Shown: in pieces, positions 10,208 to 21,924 of the stretch
Position numbering within the stretch: the first letter of the stretch is position 1
Layout: every line of letters starts with the position of its first letter
Source of the DNA: Megalonaias nervosa
Taxonomy: Eukaryota > Mollusca > Bivalvia > Unionida > Unionidae
DNA length: 64,000 nt
Direction of reading: 5' to 3'
NCBI GenBank assembly: GCA_016617855.1
Contig: JAECUM010001153.1
Span: 1 to 64,000, forward strand
Notes under the pieces: generated by a model
Told to the model about the DNA's origin: nothing
The model's database searches: none
The model's input: only the letters and a program-made list of their open reading frames with translations
Position numbers and translations under genes: made by a program

Positions 10208-12539
10208 CAGGGTTCGCACAGATTTGAAAAGTACTTGAATTTTCATCTGCTGGATGAAAAGTGCTTATTTTTTGAAAATCCTCTTGAAAAGTGCATATTT
10301 TTAATGTCATTGAGAAAAAGTCCTTAAAAAGTGCTTGAAAATGAGCAAAAATCCTTAAAAAGTGCTTGAATTTTTATGTCTTTAAAATTTTTTTTAAAAA
10401 AGAAACTTTCTGTGGCTTGGTCAGTAACTAAGGAAAGGGAGATTACTCAAGATTTCCGTTTAGCAGCATTGTGGGAATGGCAATATGGCAGCTTTCTATT
10501 TCTTACATCACACCTCGTGGCCTTGGTTTCTACGTGAAAATGCCACCAGGGAAGTGTGTTTTTAATCGTGAATGGAAAGGCTCCTATAAGTGGGTCAAGG
10601 AAACCCAGGACAGACATAAAGCTTTGTGTTGTGTGTGCAACAAAGTTAAAGACATCGGGGCTATGGGTGAGAGTGCCCTTAAATCACACCGTAAAGATGC
10701 AAAACACCGGAAAAATGAAGCGTCAGTGTCAGCAATGAGTTTGGATTACTTTGGAATAAAAACAGACAAAATCAAGACATGTGCCAGAGACACTGACATT
10801 ATATCTAAGACAGAGTCGCATTCCGATAAATTAATGATGGGATTGATGTTACCCCCACCCCCATCTGATGCAGCTTCAACCACACAGTCAACATCTGCAA
10901 ATATTTCCAACTTCCTTTCCAAGAACAATGTTTTGAAGTCAGAAATTTTATGGACATTGCATACTGTGGTCACACATGCATCCTACAAATCAAATGAACA
11001 TATTGCTGACATTTTTCATGCTGTGTTCCCAGACAGTGCTCTGGCTGCAAAGTTTTCATGTGCAGAAAGGAAAACATCTTATTTGTGTGTTTTTGGCATT
11101 GTGGAACACCTTAAAAAATTAATTCTATCAAGTGTCAGTGGTGTGTTTGTGATTCATTGCAACCATATTGCAGCCTTTCCTGGCTAACTACCAAACAGAT
11201 AAGCCCATTCTGCCTTTTAAGGTGGATGACTTGACTACAGTCTTGAAATGCTTGATGCAGAAAGTTGTCAAGCCTGAAGTTTTGGACCAGGCAACCACAC
11301 CAGAAAAGTTACTAAGGATAGATTTAGAGAAGACCAATCTTTTGACATACAAGAAGGTAGACATCGGTGTAACAGCTGAAGAAAAGTTGGTTGAGAAGTG
11401 CAACCACAAGTGAAAAGGAAGTAATGGAGTTCAGAATGGAATGTATGGAAATTGTGATTGAAGTGTTGAAAAAGATTACTGTGAAATCCCCAATCACTTA
11501 TTCCTTGGTCAGAAATATGGTATCTTTGTTTTCCAAGGGAAATGGCCAGACGTACAAATCTCAGCAGGGACAAACTTTAAGAAACTTATGAAGTTGATTA
11601 TTGCAACAAAAGAATCAATGTGCTTGATGGTGAAGTCATCCTGCAACAATATAATGACTTTCTTCACAGTATAATAGTTATTGGTACTGATAAGTTTACA
11701 GGCTTTGATCCATACAGGGATAGACTGAACAAATTTTTTGTGGAGCACATGTTAGATGCTAGGTGTGGGAAGCTGCTGGAGATTGTTAAGCTCCTGTTGA
11801 CCCTCTCCCATGGACAAGCAACAGTAGAGTGTGGCTTTTCTGTGAACAAGGAAATAGAGTGTGAAAATTTGAAGGGGCAGAGTGTGGTTGCACAGAGGAT
11901 CATATGTGATTATGTTAGAAATGTGGGAGGAGTACTGAATGTTCCAATCACCAATCAGCTTCTTGTAAGTGCAGCTTCAGCAAGAGAGAAGTATGAAACT
12001 TATTTAGAGAAGGAGAGGGAAAAGAAGCAGTCTGAGTCTGGGCAGAGGAAAAGAAAGCATGTTCTTGATGACATTGAAGATCTGAAAAGAAGAAAAAAGC
12101 AGGCCAGATTAGATTATGAAATACTTGTGAAGAAAGCAGATGAACTGTCTTTAAAAGCAGAAAAGACACTAAAGTGGCAACTTCTTGCACAGGCCAATGC
12201 TAATAGAAAAGGAGCTGAGGAGAAACTTGGAATTTATGAAGGTCTTTGCAATAAGCTGGATGCTAAGATCAAGGAGCTGAAGAGAAATTAAGTACAGAGG
12301 AAGAACTTGTTAATAAACTTTTTGTTAGTTTGACTTTTTGTTTATTGTACCTATGTTAGTGAACTTTATTGGGAGAGGAAAATGCAGTTACATGAGCCAC
12401 AAGTCAGTCTGAAGGTTGTTCCAAATGTAGATATCTATGGTGAGTTCAGATGTAAGACTCCTTGAAAATCAAAATAAAGTCCTTGAATAGTCCTTGAAAA
12501 GTCCTTGAATTTTGTCATATTTTGCCTGCATGAACCATG
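10208..12539 (+). mobile_element. hAT-type transposon inserted in the 36-bp satellite
   Basis: The left terminus CAGGGTTCGCACAG is a typical hAT end. The right terminus GCATGAACCATG at 12528-12539 is its degenerate inverted complement. A 5-bp duplication, TCATC at 10203-10207 and TCATT at 12540-12544, flanks it, and the satellite resumes in register after it. Copies of 'cttgaaaagtccttgaattt' lie just inside both ends (10220-10380 and 12478-12512). The interior holds a broken transposase. Length is 2332 bp. Confidence 0.85.
10540..12291 (+). pseudogene. Broken hAT-like transposase
   Basis: The likely original start is MPPGKCVFNREW at 10540. An N-terminal zinc-finger-like segment follows (CCVCNK ... 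SHRKDAKHRKN, a C-x2-C ... H-x4/5-H arrangement), then a helical HTVVTHASYKSNEHIADIFH segment up to about 11115. The frame then shifts and the central catalytic region appears deleted. Pieces resume in other frames: LQPFLANYQTDKPILPFKVD (about 11165-11405), FRMECMEIVIEVLKK (11391-11590), and a C-terminal block at 11620-12291 with LLTLSHGQATVECGFSVNKE, the hAT C-terminal dimerisation signature. It ends in a charged coiled-coil tail (KRKHVLDDIEDLKRRKKQ). Several frameshifts and the missing core make it inactive. Confidence 0.85.
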
Positions 12540-13505
12540 TCATTACATATTCAGATTTACACATGACCTTCAAACTCATCAATTTCCCAGATTTACACAT
12601 GGCCTTCAAACTCATCAAATTCCCAGATTTGCACATGGCCTTCAAACTCATCAAATTCCCAGATTTACACATGGCCTTCAAACTCATCAATTTCCCAGAT
12701 TTACACATGGCCTTCAAACTCATCAAATTCCCAGATTTGCACATGGCCTTCAAACTCATCAAATTCCCAGATTTACACATGACCTTCAAACTCATCAATT
12801 TCCCAGATTTACACATGGCCTTCAAACTCATCAAATTCCCAGATTTACACATGGCCTTTAAACTCATCAAATTCCCAGGTTTACACATGACCTTCAAACT
12901 CATCAATTTCCCAGATTTACACATGACCTTCAAACTCATCAATTTCCCAGATTTACACATGGCCTTCAAACTCATCAAATTCCCAGATTTGCACATGGCC
13001 TTCAAACTCATCAAATTCCCAGATTTACACATGGCCTTCAAACTCATCAATTTCCCAGATTTACACATGACCTTCAAACTCGTCAAATTCCCAGATTTAC
13101 ACATGACCTTCAAACTCATCAATTTCCCAGATTTACACATGGCCTTCAAACTCATCAGATTCCCAGATTTACACATGGCCTTCAAACTCATCAATTTCCC
13201 AGATTTACACATGGCCTTCAAACTCATCAAATTCCCAGATTTACACATGGCCTTCAAACTCGTCACATATCCAGATTTACACATGGCCTTCAAACTCATC
13301 ACATATTCAGATTTACACATGGCCTTCAAACTCAACACATATCCAGATTTACGCATGGCCTTCAAACTCATCACATATCCAGATTTACACATGACCTTAA
13401 AACTCGTCAAATTCCCAGATTTACACATGGCCTTCAAACTCATGAAATTCCCAGATTTACACATGGCCTTCAAACTCATCACATGCCCAGATTTACACAT
13501 GACCA
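12540..13505. repeat. 36-bp satellite array, right arm, about 27 copies
   Basis: Same 36-bp unit and same register as 8996-10207. A common local subtype has 'atcaatttcccag'. Units become more divergent at the outer (right) end (tcacatatccag, gtcaaattcc). Open frames of about 340-355 codons on both strands are by-products of the period. Confidence 0.97.
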
Positions 13506-14305
13506 TCACTGTTGGTGTAAATGTTCTAATTACCATGAACTAGATTTAATGTCTTTGAGTTTCTTTATAAAATCCAAATTTATATACATGTTTAAAAGCA
13601 TCGAGACTTGTAAATGATGCCAGTGATAGGGTTAATTGATTCAGTAACATTCCATACCAAATCGTTAATCACATTTCTGGCATTAATATCAACAGTTGTG
13701 CACAAGGGAATGAGCTGAAGTGTTTCACATTCACACCATGAACAAAATAAAGGAAGAAAGTACATGGATCGCTATGAAGAAACTGTCCCCAGTGCATGCC
13801 TGGAGAACATCTTGGCTTTGCCTTGTGTGTCCCAGAAGTTCGTTAGTTCCATGGTACAAAAATCACTCAACAAAGATAGTCATCCCATAGTGTTTGAAGA
13901 GATGAATTTATATAATGAACTGTACTACACATCATTGTCTGCACTTTTACAGCGGTAAAAGTTTTATAAAACTGATCAAATGCAGTTGGGGTGAAAGACC
14001 TAGATTTCAAAATTAGTTCAGAATATTTGGTACATATTTAGAAAATCTGAGAAATAACAAAAATAAATACAAAACCATATAGTCAAATAATGTAAGTACC
14101 TATTATATATCTAAACTAATGGGCCTTGTACAGTGCTGCATAGCATGCAAAGTTACAAGAGAAAATGATTTAAAGAGAGATAAATTTACTTCATTTCTAC
14201 TCCATGAAATAAATTTATGTGATATTAATTTATTTCTAAGCATTTTTTTTTTTAATTTTAAAAATAATTACGACAAATATGACAAGAATTTTCTTTATTT
14301 TTACA
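13506..14305. other. POLR3D intron, unique AT-rich DNA
   Basis: No recognisable feature. A 64-codon open frame at 13764-13958 has no recognisable domain and lacks support. Confidence 0.5.
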
Positions 14306-14832
14306 TACACTCCTTTCAGTCAAGGGACAATAATACTAATTTATAATCACTCCTTTCAGTCAAAGGACAATAATACTGATTTATAATCACTCCTTTCAGT
14401 CAAGGGACAATAATACTAATTTATAATCACTCCTTTCAGTCAAGGGACAATAATGCTAATTTATAATCACTCCTTTCAGTCAAGGGACAATAATACTAAT
14501 TTATAATCACTCTTTTCAGTCAAGGGACAATAAAAATACTAATTTATAATCACTCCTTTCAGTCAAGGGACAATAATACTAATTTATAATCACTCCTTTC
14601 AGTCAAGGGACAATAATGCTAATTTATAATCACTCCTTTCAGTCAAGGGACATTAATGCTAACTTATAATCACACCTTTCAGTCAAGGGACATTAATGCT
14701 AATTTATAATCACTCATTTCAGTCAAAGGACAATAATACTAATTTATAATCACTCATTTCAGTCAAGGGACAATAATGATAATTTATAATCACTCATTTC
14801 AGTCAAGGGACAATAATGCTAATTTATAATCA
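14306..14832. repeat. 40-bp satellite array, about 13 copies
   Basis: Unit of the form aatttataatcactcctttc + agtcaagggacaataatact (40 bp), well conserved. One unit carries a 4-bp 'aaat' insertion near 14533. Confidence 0.95.
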
Positions 14833-15261
14833 GTAACAGATGATATGCTGTAAATGTACATCATTCAATCAATATTTTTAAACAAATATTTATTTTATCA
14901 TATATGTGGACTTCTAAAAAAATTACCTATTTATACCAGTTATGACTCATTTTAGCACGTTTTTAAACCATATGAACTTAGCTTTGATGTCCATCTACCA
15001 TTGTACTTTTGAAAAAATTCAGAGGAGAACCCTGAACAGGATGTAAAATGTATTTAAATTTTTGCACACATGAGGGGGCATATTACTTTTTTGTGTACAA
15101 TTTCTTTGTCCATTATTGTACATAAGAACCATTCTCTGTAGTTTTGTTGATTATAGTCTTCACTATTTCATTCCTCATTTTCCAGTTAATTTTCCCAATA
15201 TGTTACTTTGCTTCCAAGGAAACTGGTAAAGTGCATCAGAATACTATGTGAGGAGTTCATT

Positions 15262-15445
15262 TATTTGAGGTCTATACTGTCTCATTTGATTGAGATCTAT
15301 ATAGTCTCATTTGATTGAGACATATACTGTCTCATCAGACTGAGATCTATGCTCATTTGAGATCTGTAGTCTCATTTGATTAAGACCTATACTGTCTCAT
15401 TGAGGTCTGTATGTCTCATTTGATTGAGATCTATACTATTTCATC
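15262..15445. repeat. 25-bp tandem repeat, about 7 degenerate copies
   Basis: Repeats of 'gagatctatactgtctcattt' + 'gatt' lie about 120 bp upstream of the last POLR3D exon. Confidence 0.85.
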
Positions 15446-15563
15446 TTAATTTACTCACAATGATAAATATCTTGTTTCTGAGAAATGGGGTTCATTTCTG
15501 AATGACTTTAACACAAAGAGATTCTTGTAAAGTTTTCTTTGTTACCATATTGTATGTTTTCAG

Positions 15564-15677
15564 GACCTAGCCTCAGTCCGAGTCCATGAAGCTTCAGGAG
15601 AGATGATTGTGTTGGGACATATTAAACACAGACTTCTTTGTGTTCCAGACTTTGAGAACTTGTTGCAGATGACTTGA
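15564..15677 (+). CDS. POLR3D: POLR3D (RPC4) terminal exon with stop
   Basis: The acceptor is TTTTCAG at 15557-15563, in phase 0 with exon C. Joined, the two give FLQ|DLASVRV, the expected continuation of the RPC4 C-terminus. The exon reads DLASVRVHEASGEMIVLGHI, then KHRLLCVPDFENLLQMT and a TGA at 15675-15677. The GEM-VLGH-KH-L-C-PDFE-LL pattern is the characteristic end of RPC4 across animals, so the gene ends at its usual place. The four exons encode about 178 residues, roughly the C-terminal half of a typical RPC4 of about 400 residues. The preceding intron is 10,660 bp. Confidence 0.95.
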   Translation, partial: DLASVRVHEASGEMIVLGHIKHRLLCVPDFENLLQMT

Positions 15678-16199
15678 TAGAAAAAAACAGGCTCATAGTG
15701 GGGACTTGATAGAATAACAGACTTGTACTGGGTTATCCTCTTGGAACATTAGTAGGTACTTCCCTGACACTCTCTACCATAGGCAGACTGATACAAGAAT
15801 TGGGAGATACTGATGCGTTCCAAATGACATAATGGTGGCATAAGGCAGTAGAACTTGCAACAGGGCCTGTCTTATCAGTTTATGTCAGTGACATTAATTG
15901 AATCAGTAAATGTTTAAGATATCATTTGGACAGGCAGAAACTTCTTAGTATATGGATGATCTGGATAAGACAACAGGTATTGTTTTGCATAATGTAAGCT
16001 ATGCAGGATATTTATTTTGAATTTCCAAATGATGACATTTTTAGTTTCATACTGTTACAAATTATTTTTACATTTGTATGGCCTTTTCAAGTTATAAATG
16101 CATAGTACCTCTATTTCTTCATTTTCTTTCATCTGACATTTTGTTGGAGTTTATTATGATGCTGTTACCCTGTTTGTCCATTTTTATTCAGCACAATGA
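15678..16199 (+). other. POLR3D 3' UTR and downstream DNA
   Basis: Non-coding. I could not identify a convincing AATAAA close to the stop, so the transcript end is not placed. Confidence 0.5.
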
Positions 16200-16800
16200 C
16201 TTTAGTTCTGCTGGACATACTTAACCAAACATTGTGGATAGCTTCTTTGCGATAAGGAAAAACAATATTGATTTCAGAATCGAATGGTCAAAGGTCATTG
16301 TAACTGAAAGAAGAAAAATTGTTTCTGCACAGTAACATTAGTTCTGTATCACAAACCTCAATCACACATTGTGAACAACTTGCACTTTTAGTAAGAAAAA
16401 AAACCTATCAATTTTGGGGTCAAAGGTCAAGGGCACTGTGACTGAAAGATCAACAATACCTGGAGTTGTCTGCCACCTACATTTACCAAGCTGTGGATGG
16501 ATTGCACTTAGGGTAAGGAGGAATCCTATCAACTTTGAGATCAAAAGGTCAAAGGTTACTGTTACTGAAAGGAGAAAAATGGTTTCAGTACAATACAACA
16601 TTAGTTCTAAATCACAAACCTGGACCAAATTTGTTGGATGGCTTGCATTTGGGTAAGGAAGAAGTCTATCAATTTTCAGGGTCAAAAGGTCAATGGTCAT
16701 TGCAACAGAAAAAAAGAAAGCTGTTTGATATTGAATATGTACCTTCTCAAAATTTTTGGATGACTGCACCATGGGTGAGAAAAATATCTATTGATTTGGA
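16200..16800. repeat. Degenerate dispersed/tandem repeat with GGTCAAAGGTCA motifs
   Basis: About four related blocks of 120-145 bp, each with 'ggtcaaaggtcattgtaactgaaag', then 'aacattagttct.ratcacaaacc', then 'ggatggcttgca.ttgggtaagg'. Motif copies lie near 16287, 16421, 16542 and 16680. A 136-codon minus-strand frame across it is judged accidental. Confidence 0.7.
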
Positions 16801-16939
16801 GGTCCAAACGCATGCTTCTTCCAGTGCTAAAATTCCAACAGTAAATAATGTTACAAGAAATTCAAGAATGAAAATGGAAATCAGAGTTTAGTTGGTGCAG
16901 GAGATTAACAAAGATCCTGAGTTTGCATTGTGTGATTTA

Positions 16940-17935
16940 TACAATTTGGATATTAAGATAGTATATGTGGGATTTATACAAGGTGGATATTAAGATGGTA
17001 TATGTGGGATTTATACAAGGTGGATATTAAGATAGTATCTATGGGATTTATACAAGGTGGATATTAAGACGGTATATGTGTGATTTATACAAGGTGGATA
17101 TTAAGATCATATATGTGGGATTTATACAAGGTGGATATTAAGACGGTATATATGTGATTTATACAAGGTGGATATTAAGACGGTATATATGTGATTTATA
17201 CAAGGTGGATATTAAGATGGCATTGCATGACTTATGCAAGGTGAATATTAAGATAGTATATATGGGATTTATACAAGGTGGATATTAAGATGGTATATGT
17301 GTGATTTATACAAGGTGGATATTAAGATAGTATCTATGGGATTTATACAAGGTGGATATTAAGATCATATATGTGGGATTTATATAAGGTGGATATTAAG
17401 ATGGTATATGTGGGATTTATACAAGGTGGATATTAAGATAGTATCTATGGGATTTATACAAGGTGGATATTAAGACGGTATATGTGTGATTTATACAAGG
17501 TGGATATTAAGATCATATATGTGGGATTTATACAAGGTGGATATTAAGATGGTATATATGTGATTTATACAAGGTGGATATTAAGATAGTGTATATGGGA
17601 TTTATACAAGGTGGATATTAAGATAGTATATGTGGGATTTATACTACGTGGATATTAAGATCATATATGTGGGATTTATACAAGGTGGATATTAAGATGG
17701 TATATGTGGGATTTATACAAGGTGGATATTAAGATCGTATATGTGGGATTTATACAAGGTGGATATTAAGATGGTATATGTGGGATTTATACAAGGTGGA
17801 TATTAAGATGGTATATGTGGGATTTATACAAGGTGGATATTAAGATGGTATATGTGGGATTTATACAAGGTGGATATTAAGATAGTATATATGTGATTTA
17901 TACAAGGTGGATGTTAAGATAGTATATGTGGGAAG
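16940..17935. repeat. 37-bp satellite array, about 27 copies
   Basis: Unit of the form tttatacaaggtggatatta + agatggtatatgtggga (37 bp). Variants differ mainly in the agat(g/a)gtatat versus agatcatatat segment and mix without clear order. Confidence 0.96.
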
Positions 17936-18424
17936 AAATGATTCCACCAGGCATGAACAAACACCATCAGACATGGAAAATCTGGACCAGAAAAGATATT
18001 GAGAGCCTGTTAATTGTGAAACTTAATGATCACAATGAATTTCATTAGTGGACATAGGGCAGTAAACATGTAAAAGAAATTAAAAGTACTTGTGGATTTT
18101 TAACAAATGTTTGCATTCTATTATAAGATGTACAGTTCCTTTTTCATTTAATTGACAATACCCTGATTCATATTAATTATTTTTTTAACACTTTCCATCA
18201 GATCTGATTTATGTTCAAAACTTTCTAATAAGAAGAGAATGCATAATACAACCCAAAATGCACTTGTTTTGTTTTCAGTCTCCTTAAAAGATGTAAAATT
18301 TAAGTAGATACAGAACAAATTTCTGTTGATTCTGAAGTCAGTCTACTGAAAAAAATTTTGAAATCTACTGATTTGATGTCCTGGTTGTTCACATGTATGC
18401 ACAGTATTTGCCATTATACAGTAG
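17936..18424. other. Unique spacer
   Basis: AT-rich sequence between two arrays. No gene or repeat recognised. Confidence 0.5.
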
Positions 18425-19640
18425 GCATGAAGCTGTAAACATGACAGACCCAGCTTGCCAACAGGCATGAAACTGTAAAACATGACAGACCCAGCTTGCC
18501 AATACTCATGAAACTGTCAAACATGACAGACCCAGCTTGCCAATAGGCATGAAACAGTAAAACATGACAGACCCAGCTTGCCAATACTCATGAAACTGTC
18601 AAACATGACAGACCCAGCTTGCCAATAGGCATGAAACTGTACAACATAACAGACCCAGCTTGCCAATAGGCATGAAACTGTACATGACAGACCGAGCTTA
18701 CCAGTAGGCATGAAACTCTAAAACATGATGGACCCAAATTTCTAGTAGGCATGAAAAATCCAATAGATCCAAATTGCCAGTAGGCATGAAAAACATGGCA
18801 GACCCAAATTGCCAGTAGGCATGAAACTTTAAAATATGATAGGCCCAAATTGACAGCATGAAAAACATGATAGACCCAAATTGCCAGGAGCATGAAAAAC
18901 ATGATAGACCCAAATGCTGGTAGGCATGAAAAATACAATAGATCCAAATTGCCAGCTGGCATGAAAAACATGATGGACCCAAATTGCCAGTAGGCATGAA
19001 ACTTTAAAATGATTGACCCAAGTTGACAGTAGCATGAAAAACATGATAGACCCATGTTGCCATTAGACATGAAAAGCACAGTAGATCCAAGTTGCCAGTA
19101 AGCATGAAAAACATGATAGATCCAAATTGCCAGTAGGCATGAAACTTTAAAAATGATAGACCCAGATTGTCTGTAGGCATGAAACTTTAAAATATGATAG
19201 ATTCATATTGCCAGTAGCATGAAAAACATGATAGGCCCAAATTGCCAGTAGCATGAAAAACAGAGATCCAAAATGACAGGAGGCATGAAAAACACAATAG
19301 ATCTAAATTTCCAGTATGCATGAAAAACATGGTGGACCCAAATTTCCAGTAGATATGATAAACACATTTGATCCAGATTTCAGGTAGGCATGAAAAACAC
19401 AATAGATCCAAATTGCCTGTAGGCATGAAAAACACAATAGATTCAAATTGCCAGTAGCATGAAAAACACAATGGATCCAAATTAACAGTATGCATGAAAA
19501 ACACAATAGATCCAAATTGCAAGTAGGCATGAAAAATATGATAGAACCAAATTGCCAGTAGGCATGAAAAACACGATGGATCCAAACTGCCTGTAGGCGT
19601 GAAACTTTAAAACACCATAGACCCAAATTGCCAGTACATA
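18425..19640. repeat. Compound satellite, 41-bp then 34-38-bp units
   Basis: The left part (to about 18720) repeats 'ggcatgaaactgtaaaacat' + 'gacagacccagcttgccaata' (41 bp). The right part repeats 'ggcatgaaaaacatgataga' + 'cccaaattgccagta', with frequent small indels. The two subfamilies share the 'gacccaRattgccaRta' half. Minus-strand open frames of up to 163 codons here are repeat by-products. Confidence 0.93.
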
Positions 19641-19790
19641 ATTCGCTGAGCCACTTAACTGCAAAATACCATAGATTCAAATTGCTACCTGTTTCTTCAA
19701 TACAACAGCCACTTAACTGCAAAATACCATAGACCTAAATTACTGACTATGCATTTCCCCATTACAACAGACACTCAACTGCCAATATGT
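19641..19790. repeat. Short tandem duplication, about 60-bp unit, 2-3 copies
   Basis: 'gccacttaactgcaaaatac' + 'catagattcaaattgctacc' occurs twice, with a third, weaker copy ending near 19785. It adjoins and may derive from the preceding array. Confidence 0.6.
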
Positions 19791-20314
19791 AACGTGCTGA
19801 AAGATCTGGTTTATGGTATTCATAGTACATTTCATTTTGGTTACACACCATAATTCAGCCTTTCCAGCAGTTTCTAAAATTTTAATAAAACTTAGTCATT
19901 GCCTGCCTTAAACAGATGACTTGTTTTATACATTTGTAGAGGAAAATTTCAGACTTACTACATTTAAATAGACAAAACTTAAGTGAAGGAGATGGTGGCA
20001 TTGCTATATCATTATGTTGACTGATCACCATCAGTAATCTGTTTGTTCATGGCTCTTATTGGAGAGACCAGTTTAGTAAAAGGAAAAAGAACCAGTCAAC
20101 ATAAAATAAAAAAACATGTAACTATGGGGAAATTTTGTATGTTGGATTTTCTTCTAGTAAATTATCAAATTAGTTTTAAATCGCAAAATTTCATCTTCTA
20201 ATATTTTCAGAAAGTCATTTATAATGACTATCAATCAGTTGACAATTTTGATAGAAAATGCTAGAAAGGCTGAATTAGTTGGGTGACCAAAAATTATAGA
20301 GGGTGATCTACATA
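19791..20314. other. Unique spacer
   Basis: No recognisable feature. Confidence 0.5.
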
Positions 20315-20316
20315 TA

Positions 20317-21861
20317 CACCATTCCCTCGATAACTTGTGCACAATGGGGTCTACAAACATAGACCGCGCTATAAGCAAGGGAGCGAGTTACCGAGGGACC
20401 TCCAAAAATCACTTGGACATCGAGAAAACAGCGGGGGGGGTCGGGGTTAGGGAACTTTGCTGCTTAATGACTGAATCCTCATTTTACATTCACGTTGATA
20501 ATAACTTTTAATAACGCACTTTTTGTAATGAAGTTGTTCGTTATTCTGTTTAAATAACATTTGTTTTCAAAATGTCCAACATGTGAAAGATCGTTCCACT
20601 GGTTTCAACAACCATTACGTTTACACGAAAACGTGTGTATTACGTCACTGCTTTTTGTTTTCTTGATGAGTCTGGTTCCCGGAGTGGTATGGCATTGTAT
20701 CCTGCCAAATTGGGAGTGAAAAGAGCAGGGAACCAGACTAACTGTTGATACACCACCAAACAAGATTCTTTTTGTTCAAAAAGCAAGCAAAATTTTCGTG
20801 AGACAATCATCAATGTCGAATCTCAATTTTTGCACTGTTCAATTAGTACAGTATTAATATCGTGATTTCATTGGAAGCAATAATGAAACTTTTTATCATT
20901 CTTGAGGATATCTCAAAGTGGCAGTTAAAGAATTCTCTGAAACTCGCTTGCCCACAATGGTCCGTATCTCTGAAATGAAGCTCTTTATTTTACAAAGTAT
21001 AGTATTCTTTTCGCTTGGTTGCCATGCTATCTTTGATCACAGTTACCAATGAGTCGGTTAATTTAAGGTAGTTTATGTTACGTACACAGTAACATTTATA
21101 ACAGTGTTCAATTGATCAACTGAAGTGAGTTCACCCGACATACGACCAGGGCAGCTAGATTTTAAGTTTGTAGGATTTTCGTGCCTTTTAACTTTTCTTT
21201 TATTTCACCTCCATTATTTGATTCAAAAGACATAATTAACGTGATAATACAAAGGAGGCCAGCTTTTACTTCAGAGCAACAATGCAACAAATACTTCTGC
21301 AAGTCAGTTATCAAAACACGGTCGGCACCTTAAATAGGTTCTCAGAGAAATGCTCGCGGACATAGCTGTTACGGTAGATTGACACATTTTACGTTTAATT
21401 ACAAGAGGACACATTGCATTTATGATGATTACACTTAAAAGGAACTAGAAGATAGAACTAGAACACAAATTTCAATTGATAAAAAATTATTTAATTTGTA
21501 TTTATTTATTAAAGTATTGCCTCCACTCGGCGTAAGTGACATTTTCATTGATCGAAATTTCCTTACATATTGTTAATTGCGGTGTGCTAGGAATGTCATT
21601 TGGAAAGAAAATGTGAAAAAATTGTATGCCTTATTTTTAAATTTGGTATTTCATAATGTTGATTAAAATTTCCAGGTCCTATCTACCGTTTTCGACGATA
21701 AAACGAGAGATATTTCAAAGTTTTTGTAGCGAATTTTGAGCGCGATTTCCATAAAGTTCATAAAATAGGAATCTATTTTTAGGGTAATTTCTGGTTTTAA
21801 AATGGGATCCACGCCTGACCCCGCGTTATAAGCGGGTTCGCGAGTTATCGAGGGAGTGGTG
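20317..21861. mobile_element. Non-autonomous TIR element with TA target duplication
   Basis: The ends are inverted: left CACCATTCCCTCGATAACTT, right complement CACCACTCCCTCGATAACTC. Further inward similarity includes a 'cgctataagc'/'gcttataacg' block. TA flanks both sides (20315-20316, 21862-21863). The 'tccctcgataactcgcg' style of end is typical of Tigger/pogo-like elements. The 1545-bp interior shows no transposase that I recognise, so it appears non-autonomous. It is less AT-rich than its surroundings. Confidence 0.82.
20669..20739. repeat. 71-bp inverted repeat with perfect 12-bp arms
   Basis: AGTCTGGTTCCC at 20669-20680 and its exact complement GGGAACCAGACT at 20728-20739, separated by 47 bp. 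It lies inside the TIR element. It could be a hairpin of the host element or a tiny nested element. Confidence 0.8.
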
Positions 21862-21924
21862 TATTCTGTTCTTCTGAGATATTGACAGGTGTAAGGTGAA
21901 GTTGTTTGCATTTGCAGCAGACCA

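Noticed and set aside
8980..10327. Frames of 278-415 codons on both strands with an HGLQTHQIPRFT-like peptide repeat
   Set aside because: They follow exactly the 36-bp unit, are open on both strands and in more than one frame, and have no flanking unique coding sequence.
13764..13958. 64-codon frame inside the POLR3D intron
   Set aside because: No recognised domain, no splice context, and a length expected by chance.
16362..16891. Frames of 80-136 codons over the GGTCAAAGGTCA repeat
   Set aside because: Both strands are open and the peptide follows the repeat units. No known domain.
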